A stretch of 36,687 nucleotides of DNA from Bacteroidota bacterium (GTDB taxonomy: Bacteria; Bacteroidota; Bacteroidia; Bacteroidales; GCA-2748055), in assembly GCA_024244665.1 (NCBI GenBank), contig JAAEOI010000285.1, positions 1 through 36,687 of the forward strand, read 5' to 3'. Each line of letters begins with the position of its first letter. The stretch's first letter is position 1. Below are positions 23,419 to 33,600 of the stretch, piece after piece. The notes beneath the pieces are model-generated. The model was given only the letters and a program-made list of their open reading frames with translations, made no database searches and had not been told where the DNA came from. Made by a program: the position numbers and the translations under genes.

Positions 23419-24174
23419 TCAGTCTTTTCCGGTCATGGGTACGAAGCGGACAGGATACTGCTTTTCAGAAATAATCCTGCCTTTCCTGTTTTTCTTCACA
23501 AGGACCAGATATTGGGTTTGATACGGACTGCCTACAGGTATAATGATCTGTCCCCCCGGCGCAAGCTGCTCTACCAGGGCTTCAGGAATATCGTCAGGGG
23601 CACATGTGACGATAATGCGATCAAAGGGAGCCTGCTCCGGCCATCCCTTATACCCATTTCCAATCCTGAGCTGGATTTTATGATAGCCAAGCTCCCTGAG
23701 GACAAGTGCTGCCCTTTCACCCAGTGGCGGGATGATTTCAATGGTATACACTGAATCACAGAGTTCAGCCAGTACAGCTGCCTGGTATCCACTTCCGGTA
23801 CCGATCTCCAGCACCTTATGTGCTGCATCAAGCGCCAGCAGCTCTGTCATGTTTGCAACGATGAAAGGTTGTGAAATGGTCTGGTTGTAGCCGATGGGAA
23901 GCGGCCGGTTATCATATGCAAGCTGCCGCGCCTCCTCTGGGACAAAAACGTGCCTGGGAACCCGGCGCATGGCGTCCAATACAGCGCTGTTCTTCACAGG
24001 AAAATAGGGGTAATTCTCAATGTCATCCCTGACCATGCGGTGGCGTTCGGCCACTCTTTCCATATATGCCTGATGCTGCTGCACTTGTGCCGGTTCCGGG
24101 TGCGATTTGCCCTGGCGGGCAAAGAGCCCGTTGATAAAAATGATTGCAAGCAACAGATGGATATTGAAGCGCAT
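23419..24174 (-). CDS. pcm: exported protein-L-isoaspartate O-methyltransferase
   Basis: 251 aa. Catalyses SAM-dependent methylation of L-isoaspartyl residues in damaged proteins. Motifs are complete: NRPLPIGYNQTISQPFIVANMTELL (the substrate/active-site region), the SAM loop VLEIGTGSGYQAAVLAEL, VYTIEI, FDRIIVTCAPDDIPEALVEQLAPGG and IIIPVG. Unlike the usual cytoplasmic enzyme, it starts with a hydrophobic signal (MRFNIHLLLAIIFINGLFA) and a charged linker, which implies a periplasmic or membrane-attached form. ATG 24174 is chosen over TTG 24210 since it gives the proper signal peptide. Upstream and downstream genes do not appear linked; the stop lies 18 bp upstream of the Rossmann-fold relic ATG. 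Confidence 0.93.
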   Translation of the reverse strand: MRFNIHLLLAIIFINGLFARQGKSHPEPAQVQQHQAYMERVAERHRMVRDDIENYPYFPVKNSAVLDAMRRVPRHVFVPEEARQLAYDNRPLPIGYNQTISQPFIVANMTELLALDAAHKVLEIGTGSGYQAAVLAELCDSVYTIEIIPPLGERAALVLRELGYHKIQLRIGNGYKGWPEQAPFDRIIVTCAPDDIPEALVEQLAPGGQIIIPVGSPYQTQYLVLVKKNRKGRIISEKQYPVRFVPMTGKD

Positions 24175-24210
24175 GATTGTAAATTTACAAACTGCCACAG
24201 GGAAAGTCAA

Positions 24211-24607
24211 AAATTTTTATTCCGGCTAATTATTATAGAAAGCATGGATGCAAGTATCGGCTTTAGTTTAACCACTAATTCCAATCATTCCTAAATAAGA
24301 GGTCATACTCTCCAATCTGGTTACCTATTCTTACTTCTGTCTGTATCAACCGTTTATGAAAATGCGTATTTCATTTAAATATTTCTGAGGCGTGAGCAGA
24401 TTGATATATCCGGAAAAGGCTGTCCATGCTCTTCCCTCAGGTGTTTGTCGATTTGCATGAAATAGCTTGTACCTCCCCGGTATATATCCGAATACCTGTT
24501 TTGTCCTGAAGATCCCTGGCAACTGTAACAAAGTTCTGGTCCCGGTCAAATGACGCTCTCACTCCAGCTATCTTCTCCTCATACAAGGATCGAGTAATTC
24601 TCCAGGT
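24211..24607. other. intergenic stretch of about 400 bp without a supported gene
   Basis: On the minus strand there are two short open frames. One spans about 24450-24600 and reads EEKIAGVRASFDRDQNFV, and another spans 24346-24549. Neither has a recognisable domain or good start, and they overlap in different frames. They may be decayed coding sequence downstream of the PKD gene. No RNA or strong hairpin was seen. Confidence 0.4.
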
Positions 24608-27600
24608 TTACTCCTCCCTGTGCAGAAGGGTTACATCGCCGGTCAGGATTTCAACTGAACCGTCTCCATAAGTAACCTTGGCCTTCCAAATGTAGACTGC
24701 CTGGGAACAGAGATCACCCCTGTGGTAGCCATCCCAACCCTGCCTGATGTCATAGGTCTGGAATAATTTCTCTCCCCACCGGTTATAGATAATCAGTTCG
24801 TATGTATCCACACCTTCATAGAGGGGGTAGAATACTTCGTTCAGGTGTTCGCCTGGATTGTACCAGCCTCCACCCGGACCAGAATTGCTGGGTTTGAAAG
24901 CGGTGGGGTACTCAATTTCGCCTTCTCCAATAACCGTTACTGCTTCCGGCAGGAGCATGAAAGCCTCACAACCATGCTTGGTCCATGCAGTGAGTGATAC
25001 ATCATATACTCCGATGGCTGTATACAGATGGATCGTATCTTTTATATCGTAGCTTGTTCCATCGCCAAAATCCCACCGGTAAGTGGTACCGTATTTGGAT
25101 AAATTAAATGACTTTACAAAGGCTTCCGGCATCATGGCAATGGATGGTTCCACAAAGAAGTCAAGTTCGGGGAGTGGATAAACCTCAATCTCATGGAATG
25201 CATAATCAACCCCGCCTTCTCCCTGAACGCTTAACTTGACATAGTAATATCCTGCCTCCCTGAATGTGTGATTGGGTTCAAAGGCCGTTGAAATGCTTCC
25301 ATCGTCAAACTCCCATAGATAATCTTCCCCGTAAATTGAATTATTTGTAAATGAAACCGTAAGCGGTACGCAGCCTGAATCAATATCGGGCACGAAGGCA
25401 GCAATCGGCTGGGGTGGGAAAATTTTTATCCAGTGAGCAATCGAATCGGAACACTGGTCATTTGATGCTGTGAGCTGGATGTAGTATTCACCCCAGTGTG
25501 CATAGATATGGGTGCCAGGATCTCTCAGCACGGAGTTGTCCCCGTCATCAAAGTCCCATTCGTATGAATAACTTCCTGCATTGGTTTGATTCACAAGTGT
25601 AACGGTTGAGCTTGGGAAGTACTGGTATATAGGGGAATAGCTGAACCTGGCTTCGGGTGAAGGATAGATGGTGATATTCCTTGTCATGGAGTCGGTACAC
25701 CCATATTCAGAATAGGCCTTGAGCTCCACATCTACCACATAGTTGACCTCCCCTGTATTCACATAGGTGTGTCCTGGCTCAGTAACATAGCTGAATCCAC
25801 CATCTCCAAATTCCCAGATAAATGAAGAGGCTCTTTCCGATCTGTTGCTGAAATGCGAGTCATATGGGGAACAACCTGCAGAATCTCGCTCAAAATCAGC
25901 CTCAACACTCGGATAAACAGTAATATTTTGCGTGATAAAATCGCTACAACCTTTATCAGTCATTACATCCAGGCGCAATTCATGTAACTGCACAGCAGGT
26001 TGATCATTGTAATAGCTGTGAGTTACAGCCTGGGAATTTGCCAGGTTAAGCGGAGCAGAGCCATCGCCGAAGTTCCAGGTATAGGTGTCACCTGTCTCTG
26101 ACAAGTTCTGGACGGAGACAATCAGGGGAGAACAACCACCGGTTTGATCTACATCGAACTTCGCTTTCGGTCCCGGGAACAGGGTAATGGGCCCATTTAT
26201 GGAATCTCTGCAAAAATTCTCCGAAATCACTGTGAGCTTCACATTGAATATGGAATCTGAGCTGCCCGTATTTGTAAAGGTATGAAGCGGATTCTCCAGG
26301 ATGGAGGAGTTGTCATCCCCGAAATCCCATTTGTAGTCTGTTGCTCCCAGTGAAGTATTGGTAAAATTCACATCAAGGAGATGGCATCCTTCATCTATGC
26401 TTGTAAAGCCTGCCTCTATCCGGTGGAAGACAGAGACCTGTTTGGAAATGGCGGCGGTGCATCCCTGGGCACTGGTGACAGTCAGATCAATGGGGTAACT
26501 GGCCGAATTTGTAAGGCTGTTGTTGGTGAATTGCTGGTTGATGGGTGCCGAACTGTTTGTCACCAGCGGATTCCCGTCAAATGACCATGAGAACTGCTGG
26601 CCATTCACCGAGGAGTTATGAAAGGTCACCTCGGCCGGTGAACACTGCCTCTGGTATTCTATGGCAAAATCAGCATCCACATGAGGATGCACCAGGATGG
26701 GCATGAAGAAGGAATCCTGGCAGGTAGAAACACTGGCGGCCATCAGGCGAACATTGAAAATCGTATCATTGGATCCGTAGTTTTCGAAGGTCATCGAGGG
26801 ATTATTCTGACTTGAGGATTGTCCGTTGTCAAAATCCCAGATGTAAGTGATCGCTCCGGAACTTGTATTTGAAAAGTTTACTGTAAGCGGATTGCACCCT
26901 TCGGTAAGATCGGCAGTAAATCCAGCATCTACAGAGGGCATCACGGTGATCTCTTTTTGCTGAACCGAGAAACAGTTTTGTGCATTGCCGACTGTCAGAA
27001 TTATCTGGTATGTTGCAGGATCGTTTGGCGAGGGATTGGTGAAACGGTGCATAACCGGATCGCTGTTCAAAACTGTTGTATCGCTGCCATCGCCAAAATC
27101 CCAGTGGAAATTCACACCTCCAAGCGATGAGTTATTCATGGTAAGGTCGTAGGGAGGACAGAGTGTTGCCTGGCTGAAGGTGAAATCGGCCTTCACATAC
27201 GAATAGACTGTGATATCCGCCTGGGATGTATCGCTGCAATTTTCATCGGTGACTGCAATCAGCCTGGTGGTATAGACAGAGTCGGCCAGACCCGGATTCT
27301 GGAAAAGGTGAGGGGGATCCTGCTGGTCAGAGGAGCCTCCATCCCCGAATTCCCAGAGGAATGATGTGGCCGATGCACTGGACTGGTTGGTGAAGTTAAC
27401 CAGGAGCTCATTACAACCATCGGTGACATCCTGTGTAAACTGCGAACTTACCTGGGGGAAAACAGTAATATCCCTGATCAGGGTATCGGCACAGCCATCC
27501 GTATTTTGAACAATCAGTTGAATGTTGTTTGTCAGGGCAGCCGGATTGTTATTCTGGTACAGGTGAGTTTGTATTGAATCTCCTGCTGAGGTTGTGGGTG

Positions 27601-30451
27601 ATCCGTCACCCCAGTCCCATTCATAGCTTGAGATAGCCCCTTCGGAGGTATTTTTTATAACAACCTGGAAGGGTGCACAACCCTGGAATTCGTCCACCGA
27701 GTATTGGGCTTGAATATAGGGATGTATCCGAATGGTCTGATAGGATGTATCCCGGCAAAGGTTGGGCGTTGTGCTCACCAGTCTGACCAGATAATCAGCA
27801 TTCACGGGAGTCATATTCTCAAAAGTATGGGAAGGATCACGGGAAGAATTGGATCCGCCGTCGCCAAAATCCCATTCAAAAATGGAGGCGGTGGGAGAGG
27901 ACATGTTTGTATAGATTATTTCCGCTCCATGGCAGGCACTGGCTTGATCCTGCAGAAATGCAGAAGTAACCTCCGGAAAGACAGAGATTACCCGGACAAG
28001 GGTATCGGTACAACCCCGGGTATTATTCTTCACGACCAGCCGAAGATTATACTGGATGGGCAGGGCCGTGAGATTTGAATAGGTATGGCTGAACGAGTTT
28101 GCAGAGGTGGATGATGTGGCACCATCCCCCAAGGTCCACTCATACTCTTCGATATAACCGGCCGAATTATTATCAATACTGATCACCAGTGGGGAACATC
28201 CCTGGAATGTGTCAATGGCGAAGGCAGCTTCAATGTACGGGTAGACGGCAATATCCGTTGCCACGGAATCGGAGCAGAAGAAGGGTGAGATTGCTACCAT
28301 TTCCACATGATACAGGCTGTCGGCCATTCCCTGGTTCAGATATGTGTGGATAACATCGGCGGTATTGGCGCTTGTCCCGTCACCAAGGTCCCACTTATAC
28401 CGGTCGGTGTTGCCCGATGAAGTGTTGGTGAACCCGACTGTTACCGGGTGACATCCATCTGATATATCATTGGTGAAACCAGCGCTTATTTCAGGCCTTA
28501 CCAGGATGTCTCTGCGGAATTCACTGATGCAACTCTGGGAATTCCAAACCACCAGTTGAACGGTTTTGGTTTCAATAGAATCGCTGGTATTGGTAAAGGG
28601 TTGTTGCATGACCGGACTGATGTCGTAGACAAAGGGATTGGAAGGATCCTGCAGGTCAAAGTCCCACTGCACATTGGTCGCGTTGGAGAGGTCCACCCCG
28701 AAGGATTGGTTATCAAAAGTTACAGTGTCAGGAGCACAGATGTACCATTTATCCATTTCAAAAAATGCTTCAATCTCTTCAGCGATTCCCACAATCACCG
28801 AAATGGTGGTATCCGGGAAACAACCCCTGTTCAGGGTAACATCATAATTATGGACACCCGGTGGAGGTGTGGCAATGGGTGTGGCAATGAAAGGGTTGTC
28901 CAGGTAAGTGGAAGGGGACCAGGTGTAGGAGATTCCGCCGTTGGCCCTTAACTGAATCGTATCATTGAAACAGCGGAAAATTGATTTGGAGCCGGACTCG
29001 ACCACCAGCACATCCCCCCTGGCTGCACTGTAATCGGAGAAATATCCGTATTTACATCCGGTGGTGGTTCCTCCCTCAATCAGACCCAGGTGGAAAACAC
29101 TTACCGAATTGGTAATTTTGACCACCTCACCCTGGGGTACACCACCCGGGCGTGAATTCGGAAAGTACTTGTTGGCTTTTTTGAGGCAGACGTAGTCTGT
29201 GGCACCCACGGACTCAAACCAGGTACCCGGAATAGGGAAGGAGCTCCCATCTTCATAGTGCACTGTAAAGGAATTTTTTGCAGCATCGATGGTCATGATA
29301 TTCAGGTAGAAATCGCGGTCAGTGGACCTGGTAAAACTGACCTCCACCGAACCTGTACAACCATCAATAGTAGGCAGGACGGCCCCGCCAAGTTCGCAGC
29401 CAAATCCGGAGCTATGAAGGATCATAATGGGTTTGTCACCCCTCACATGTGTAGAGTTGTTCCGAATTTCATATGCGGCCTGTTCTCCCGGGTTATTAAG
29501 TGTTGTGAACAGTACCCCGTCTATAAAAACCTCGGTATTTGGCTCTGTGGCCAGTATAAAGATCCTCTCTCCAGTTGGGACTCCGTCCGGGTCCGGGGGA
29601 TTTGCATTGGGATTGATGAGGTTTATTTTACCCCTCATAACAATGTACTCGTAACCTACAATCCTGGAATTTTCAATATTCAGAAGGGGAACGGTCTGGT
29701 CCCCGATCAGGTCCCGGCAAACATTTCCGGCCACGGAGTCATCCTTGATGGTCACTGCGATGGGTTTGTTGGATACAATGTGGGTTCCGCCCATGTGCCC
29801 TGCGGCTGACTGGCTTGTGGCCAGGCAGGAGAAGGTCTCTCCCTGGTTCAGGGTGATGGTAAAGGGGTTTCCGGCCGAATACCCTCCCACCAGGTTTGCT
29901 GTCGGGGTAATGGTAATCACGGTGTTGTCCTCAGTGGCCACAATATCAGTTGAGCTGTAGGGCAATGGGTTATAATTTCCGTTGGCCCAGACATTTTGAA
30001 AGGGGGTATAAAACTCCAGTCCCAGGGCATTTTTGCCTTTCAGGGCGAAGATATCCTGGTTCCAGTATTCATCCTCATCATAGTAGACGGTGATCAGGTT
30101 GCTGGAAGTGATATGAACACCCTTATTCAGTACGAGGCCTCCCGGTTTGTTTTCCAGGTCGTTGATCCAGGGCGAGCCATCGATGGAAACTGTGCTGGAG
30201 GCAGGTACTGTGAAGGTGGTATCCATACCGGCTGGATTGGCTGGCTGGTAAATCCTAACGCTTGCATCCAGGTCCAGGGCCGAAACCCTGAAATATACGG
30301 GTTCACCTCCGGGAAAATTCCCATGTCCAATGGTTATCTCCGGAGCCACAAACCAGAATTCCACATCTGTCTGAGAAAAGCCCTGGATAATCCGGGACAA
30401 TAGAAGGATGGTGATAAGTATAGCCTGGGGCGACCGTTTTGGAATCTGCAT
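24608..30451 (-). CDS. giant PKD-repeat adhesin-like protein, T9SS type B cargo
   Basis: 1947 aa. Signal peptide (LITILLLSRIIQGFSQ), then an IgGFc-binding-like N-terminal region (about 30-480: FWFVAPEITIGHG, HITSSNLITVYYDED, MRGKINLINPN). About 15 tandem PKD domains of 80-88 residues follow, each with the W-D/E-F-G-D-G core and the P-x-H-T-F/Y strand. They are arranged as alternating A and B types. The end is a gliding-motility-associated C-terminal domain (EYPTAFKPSNSGPGGGWYNPGEHLNEVF, YNRWGEKLFQT, YIWKAKVTY), the type B signal for the type IX secretion system. The protein is expected to be surface-attached or secreted. PKD stacks usually act as spacers or as binding modules for polymers. 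ATG 30451 follows a TTG at 30454. The gene is divergent from a type A cargo gene. Confidence 0.93.
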   Translation of the reverse strand: MQIPKRSPQAILITILLLSRIIQGFSQTDVEFWFVAPEITIGHGNFPGGEPVYFRVSALDLDASVRIYQPANPAGMDTTFTVPASSTVSIDGSPWINDLENKPGGLVLNKGVHITSSNLITVYYDEDEYWNQDIFALKGKNALGLEFYTPFQNVWANGNYNPLPYSSTDIVATEDNTVITITPTANLVGGYSAGNPFTITLNQGETFSCLATSQSAAGHMGGTHIVSNKPIAVTIKDDSVAGNVCRDLIGDQTVPLLNIENSRIVGYEYIVMRGKINLINPNANPPDPDGVPTGERIFILATEPNTEVFIDGVLFTTLNNPGEQAAYEIRNNSTHVRGDKPIMILHSSGFGCELGGAVLPTIDGCTGSVEVSFTRSTDRDFYLNIMTIDAAKNSFTVHYEDGSSFPIPGTWFESVGATDYVCLKKANKYFPNSRPGGVPQGEVVKITNSVSVFHLGLIEGGTTTGCKYGYFSDYSAARGDVLVVESGSKSIFRCFNDTIQLRANGGISYTWSPSTYLDNPFIATPIATPPPGVHNYDVTLNRGCFPDTTISVIVGIAEEIEAFFEMDKWYICAPDTVTFDNQSFGVDLSNATNVQWDFDLQDPSNPFVYDISPVMQQPFTNTSDSIETKTVQLVVWNSQSCISEFRRDILVRPEISAGFTNDISDGCHPVTVGFTNTSSGNTDRYKWDLGDGTSANTADVIHTYLNQGMADSLYHVEMVAISPFFCSDSVATDIAVYPYIEAAFAIDTFQGCSPLVISIDNNSAGYIEEYEWTLGDGATSSTSANSFSHTYSNLTALPIQYNLRLVVKNNTRGCTDTLVRVISVFPEVTSAFLQDQASACHGAEIIYTNMSSPTASIFEWDFGDGGSNSSRDPSHTFENMTPVNADYLVRLVSTTPNLCRDTSYQTIRIHPYIQAQYSVDEFQGCAPFQVVIKNTSEGAISSYEWDWGDGSPTTSAGDSIQTHLYQNNNPAALTNNIQLIVQNTDGCADTLIRDITVFPQVSSQFTQDVTDGCNELLVNFTNQSSASATSFLWEFGDGGSSDQQDPPHLFQNPGLADSVYTTRLIAVTDENCSDTSQADITVYSYVKADFTFSQATLCPPYDLTMNNSSLGGVNFHWDFGDGSDTTVLNSDPVMHRFTNPSPNDPATYQIILTVGNAQNCFSVQQKEITVMPSVDAGFTADLTEGCNPLTVNFSNTSSGAITYIWDFDNGQSSSQNNPSMTFENYGSNDTIFNVRLMAASVSTCQDSFFMPILVHPHVDADFAIEYQRQCSPAEVTFHNSSVNGQQFSWSFDGNPLVTNSSAPINQQFTNNSLTNSASYPIDLTVTSAQGCTAAISKQVSVFHRIEAGFTSIDEGCHLLDVNFTNTSLGATDYKWDFGDDNSSILENPLHTFTNTGSSDSIFNVKLTVISENFCRDSINGPITLFPGPKAKFDVDQTGGCSPLIVSVQNLSETGDTYTWNFGDGSAPLNLANSQAVTHSYYNDQPAVQLHELRLDVMTDKGCSDFITQNITVYPSVEADFERDSAGCSPYDSHFSNRSERASSFIWEFGDGGFSYVTEPGHTYVNTGEVNYVVDVELKAYSEYGCTDSMTRNITIYPSPEARFSYSPIYQYFPSSTVTLVNQTNAGSYSYEWDFDDGDNSVLRDPGTHIYAHWGEYYIQLTASNDQCSDSIAHWIKIFPPQPIAAFVPDIDSGCVPLTVSFTNNSIYGEDYLWEFDDGSISTAFEPNHTFREAGYYYVKLSVQGEGGVDYAFHEIEVYPLPELDFFVEPSIAMMPEAFVKSFNLSKYGTTYRWDFGDGTSYDIKDTIHLYTAIGVYDVSLTAWTKHGCEAFMLLPEAVTVIGEGEIEYPTAFKPSNSGPGGGWYNPGEHLNEVFYPLYEGVDTYELIIYNRWGEKLFQTYDIRQGWDGYHRGDLCSQAVYIWKAKVTYGDGSVEILTGDVTLLHREE
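25669..28486. repeat. alternating two-domain PKD super-repeat (11 domains)
   Basis: Domains 2-12 of the PKD protein are about 256 bp each and alternate between two subtypes. Type A has F-T-N-T-S-S-G, H-T-F-x-N-x-G-x-x-D-S and ends C-x-D-S ... V-x-P-Y/H-I/V followed by D/E/Q-A-x-F. Type B has more S-P-x-x-V/I, a longer H-x-Y-x-N-x-x-x-A insert and ends G-C-x-D-T-L ... V-F-P-x-V followed by S/T/D-x-x-F. The true unit is thus about 510 bp. Confidence 0.7.
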
Positions 30452-30482
30452 CAATTTAGTATTCTTTTAGCCAGATCATCAT

Positions 30483-30507
30483 ACACGGAATGGATGTATA
30501 TTCGTGT
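30483..30507. promoter_or_regulatory. imperfect dyad between the divergent giant genes
   Basis: ACACG-(g)AAT and ATaTT-CGTGT arms around a short spacer, within the 188-bp region shared by the two divergent T9SS cargo genes. A T-run follows on the plus strand. It may serve either promoter. No exact TAnnTTTG box was found on either strand here. Confidence 0.25.
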
Positions 30508-30639
30508 AAACTCTTTTTTTAGACCCATTGTATCCGGGAATGGTTGTCTGAATTGTTGAAATAGGCTATTTTAAGATTTGCAACCATTTTATTCTTTAAC
30601 CGTACTACAAATAGTGATTATTATTTAGAACCTGTTGTT

Positions 30640-33600
30640 ATGGGAAAACGTCCGATTCATAGTCCTGTAAAGCTGAAATTACCACGCTTTCTTTATACGG
30701 TCCTTTTATTAATTGGTTTCATTCATCCTCTGAGTGGACAGGACACCCTGTTTTATGAAAGTTTTGACGACTCGCCCGGATCGAAGCCCGGGGGTTGGAC
30801 CACTGAACTTGAAGCGGGTGACAGTAAATGGCAATTTGTCAATGGAGGGGGAACGAAAAGCCCGGAGATTCCGGGAAGCAGAAGGCCCACCGCTGCTTAC
30901 AGCGAGCCTGTCAATGCACTTTATTTTTTTGAAAGCCTGGAGGGCAATGAGGTTGTTCTGGTTACACCACCAATTAACCTTGAATTTGGGATCAGGCCGG
31001 AGTTGAGATTTATGCATGCTCAGCGGGAAGGAAACCTGGGATTCGGTTCGTTCCATGATGAACTCAGGATCTATTATAAGACGCATTTTGACAGTGCCTG
31101 GACCGAGGTGAAGAAAATTGCAGAATATACCGACGAAGTTTATGACTGGACGGAACAGACTGTAATCCTGCCTGAAGAAGCCTTTGTCCCGGAGTGCTAT
31201 TTTGCCTTTAAGGCGAAAACCAATTATGGATGGGGTGTTGGCATTGATGATGTGCGGGTGATTGAAACGGAAATCCAGGCCAGGCAGATTGATACGATTA
31301 CAATATCCCAGGAGTATACAGGAATCATTCCCACCGGTTCCAGGAATAATCCACTTTTGCGGCTCGACCTGTCGGTTAAAGGCAATTCGGGAACGCTTTT
31401 GCTAAACTCCCTGGATCTGTTTTCCCTGAACACCTTCGATGGTGATATCGATACAGACGGGGTTAAGATTTTTTATAATTACGACAATAAGAATTTTTAC
31501 GCGGCAAATGTTTTCGACTCGGCCATGTTTGTTTTGGGAGAAGCCCGGTTCACCTCCCTTGACTTTAATTTACCCAGCGGTTATACTTCTCTGTGGATCA
31601 CATATGACATGAAAACGGATGCTGTCCACAACAACCTGGCCGATGCCATGTTTAAGGCTGGCAGTATCAACATTGGCGGCAGTACCTATCCTCAATCGGA
31701 TGATTCACCTGATGGCAGCAGGGTCATCCAGGAATCTGTCTTTTACGATGATTTTTCTACGGATATGGGCTGGCTCCTGGCTGGCGATTTTGAACGTGAC
31801 CGGCCGCGGGGACTGGGAGGCCAGTCGCTGGGCAATCCCGATCCGGAATTTGCAGCCGGTGATACCATGGTGCTGGGGAATGACCTGACAGGATTGGGTT
31901 CTAACATAGGTGACTATGAAGCCAGCCTGGGCAAATATGAAAACCTGGCTACATCTCCTGCAGTTGACCTGTTTTACTACAATGATGTCAAGTTGAATTT
32001 CCTGAGGTGGTTGAATGTGGCCAATAATGATACTGCTTCCATTGAAATGAGTTTGGACGGCGGAATATCCTGGAGTGAGGTATGGGCGAACAACAACAAT
32101 GTATTTGCTGACGGAGAGTGGAAATCTTCAACTCTGGAGTTGTCCGGGGCAAACAGACAACCCGAGGTTCAGATGCGTTTTAATCTTGGCCCCACAACAC
32201 CAACTGACCACCTCTCCGGCTGGAATATTGAAGATTTTTCGCTTACCGGGAATTATGTGGAGTATGATGTGGGTCCCGTCGCCCTGGTTTCACCGGTAAC
32301 CGGATGCGGACACTCAGCAGCGGAAACCTTCAGGATCAGGGTTGAGAATTTTGGTCCGGCTGCTACCCCCGACAACATACCGGTCAGGTATTCCATTGAC
32401 GGGGGTGAAAGCTATACAGAGGATGTTATTAGTGGAGCCATAGCCCATGAAGGCCAGCGGGAGTTTGATTTTACAGCTATGGCCGACCTCTCTGAACCGG
32501 GAGTTTATGATGTGATTCTCCAAACCACCCTGGATGTGGACGAGGATACCACGAACAACCTCTTTGATACAGTGCTCTATGTTGATCCTTCATACGACCT
32601 TCCATACATCCAGGACTTTGAAAAGGGAGCTGATTTCTGGAGGGCTGAAGGCAGCAATGCCACCTTTGAATATGGAGTTCCACTGGGATCTATCATTCAT
32701 ACTACAGGCTCCGGGGAATACGCCTGGGTAACCAACCTGGATGGAGATTATTCCGACAATGAAGATTCGTATTTAGTTGGACCCTGTTTTGACTTTTCGG
32801 GCATTGACTACCCTGTATTTGAATGCAAGATATTCGTCAATACCGAAAACGGGAACGACGGAATAAACCTTGAATATTCCTTTGACAACGGTCAGACCTG
32901 GACTCGTCTGGGCAAACTTGGTGATGGAGATGCCTATGACTGGAACTGGTATAATTCGGATGTTATAGCCTCCTTGTCCGGTGGACATGGATGGACCGGT
33001 GATTCGGGTGACTGGCAAACATCAAGGATATTAATGGACACAACTGTTTTCAGGAATATGGCCGGTGTAAAATTCCGTTTCCATTTCTCCAGCGATGCTT
33101 CCGGCAGGGTAGAGGGCATTGGAATTGATGATATCCTCATCTATGATGCCCCGAGGGATCTGGGAGTAATGTCGATTGAGTATCCCATTGACGGTTGTGC
33201 GCAGGAAATTGGTGACCATGTTGCCGTGACCATTAAGAACTTTGGCTTAGATACCCTGATGGTTGGAGACACCATCATTGCAGGCTATGATATTGAGGCG
33301 GGGCCGACAGTGACAGACACCCTGATCCTGACGGCTGATTTGTTGAGCGGAAGCACAATGCCGTTTGTGTTTTCAGAACCTCTGACAGTGACATCGGCCG
33401 GATCGAAGACCATTTATGCCTTTACCCTGCTGGCCGATGATATCGATTTCTATAATGAATCAGTGACAAACGATACTGCCATGAAATCCTTTGAGGTAGC
33501 AGAGACTCCCATTGTGGACCTGCCCCGGGATATTTATACTGTCAGACCGGACACCATTGTTCTGGATGCCTATACAGGTGAACCAACGGATACCTATCTG

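Noticed and set aside
24346..24549. 67-aa minus-strand ORF after the giant PKD gene
   Set aside because: No recognised motif, no convincing ribosome-binding site, and another decayed-looking frame overlaps it.
25669..28486. Repeats as a CRISPR array
   Set aside because: Repeats are about 256 bp, diverged, and encode protein domains in frame.
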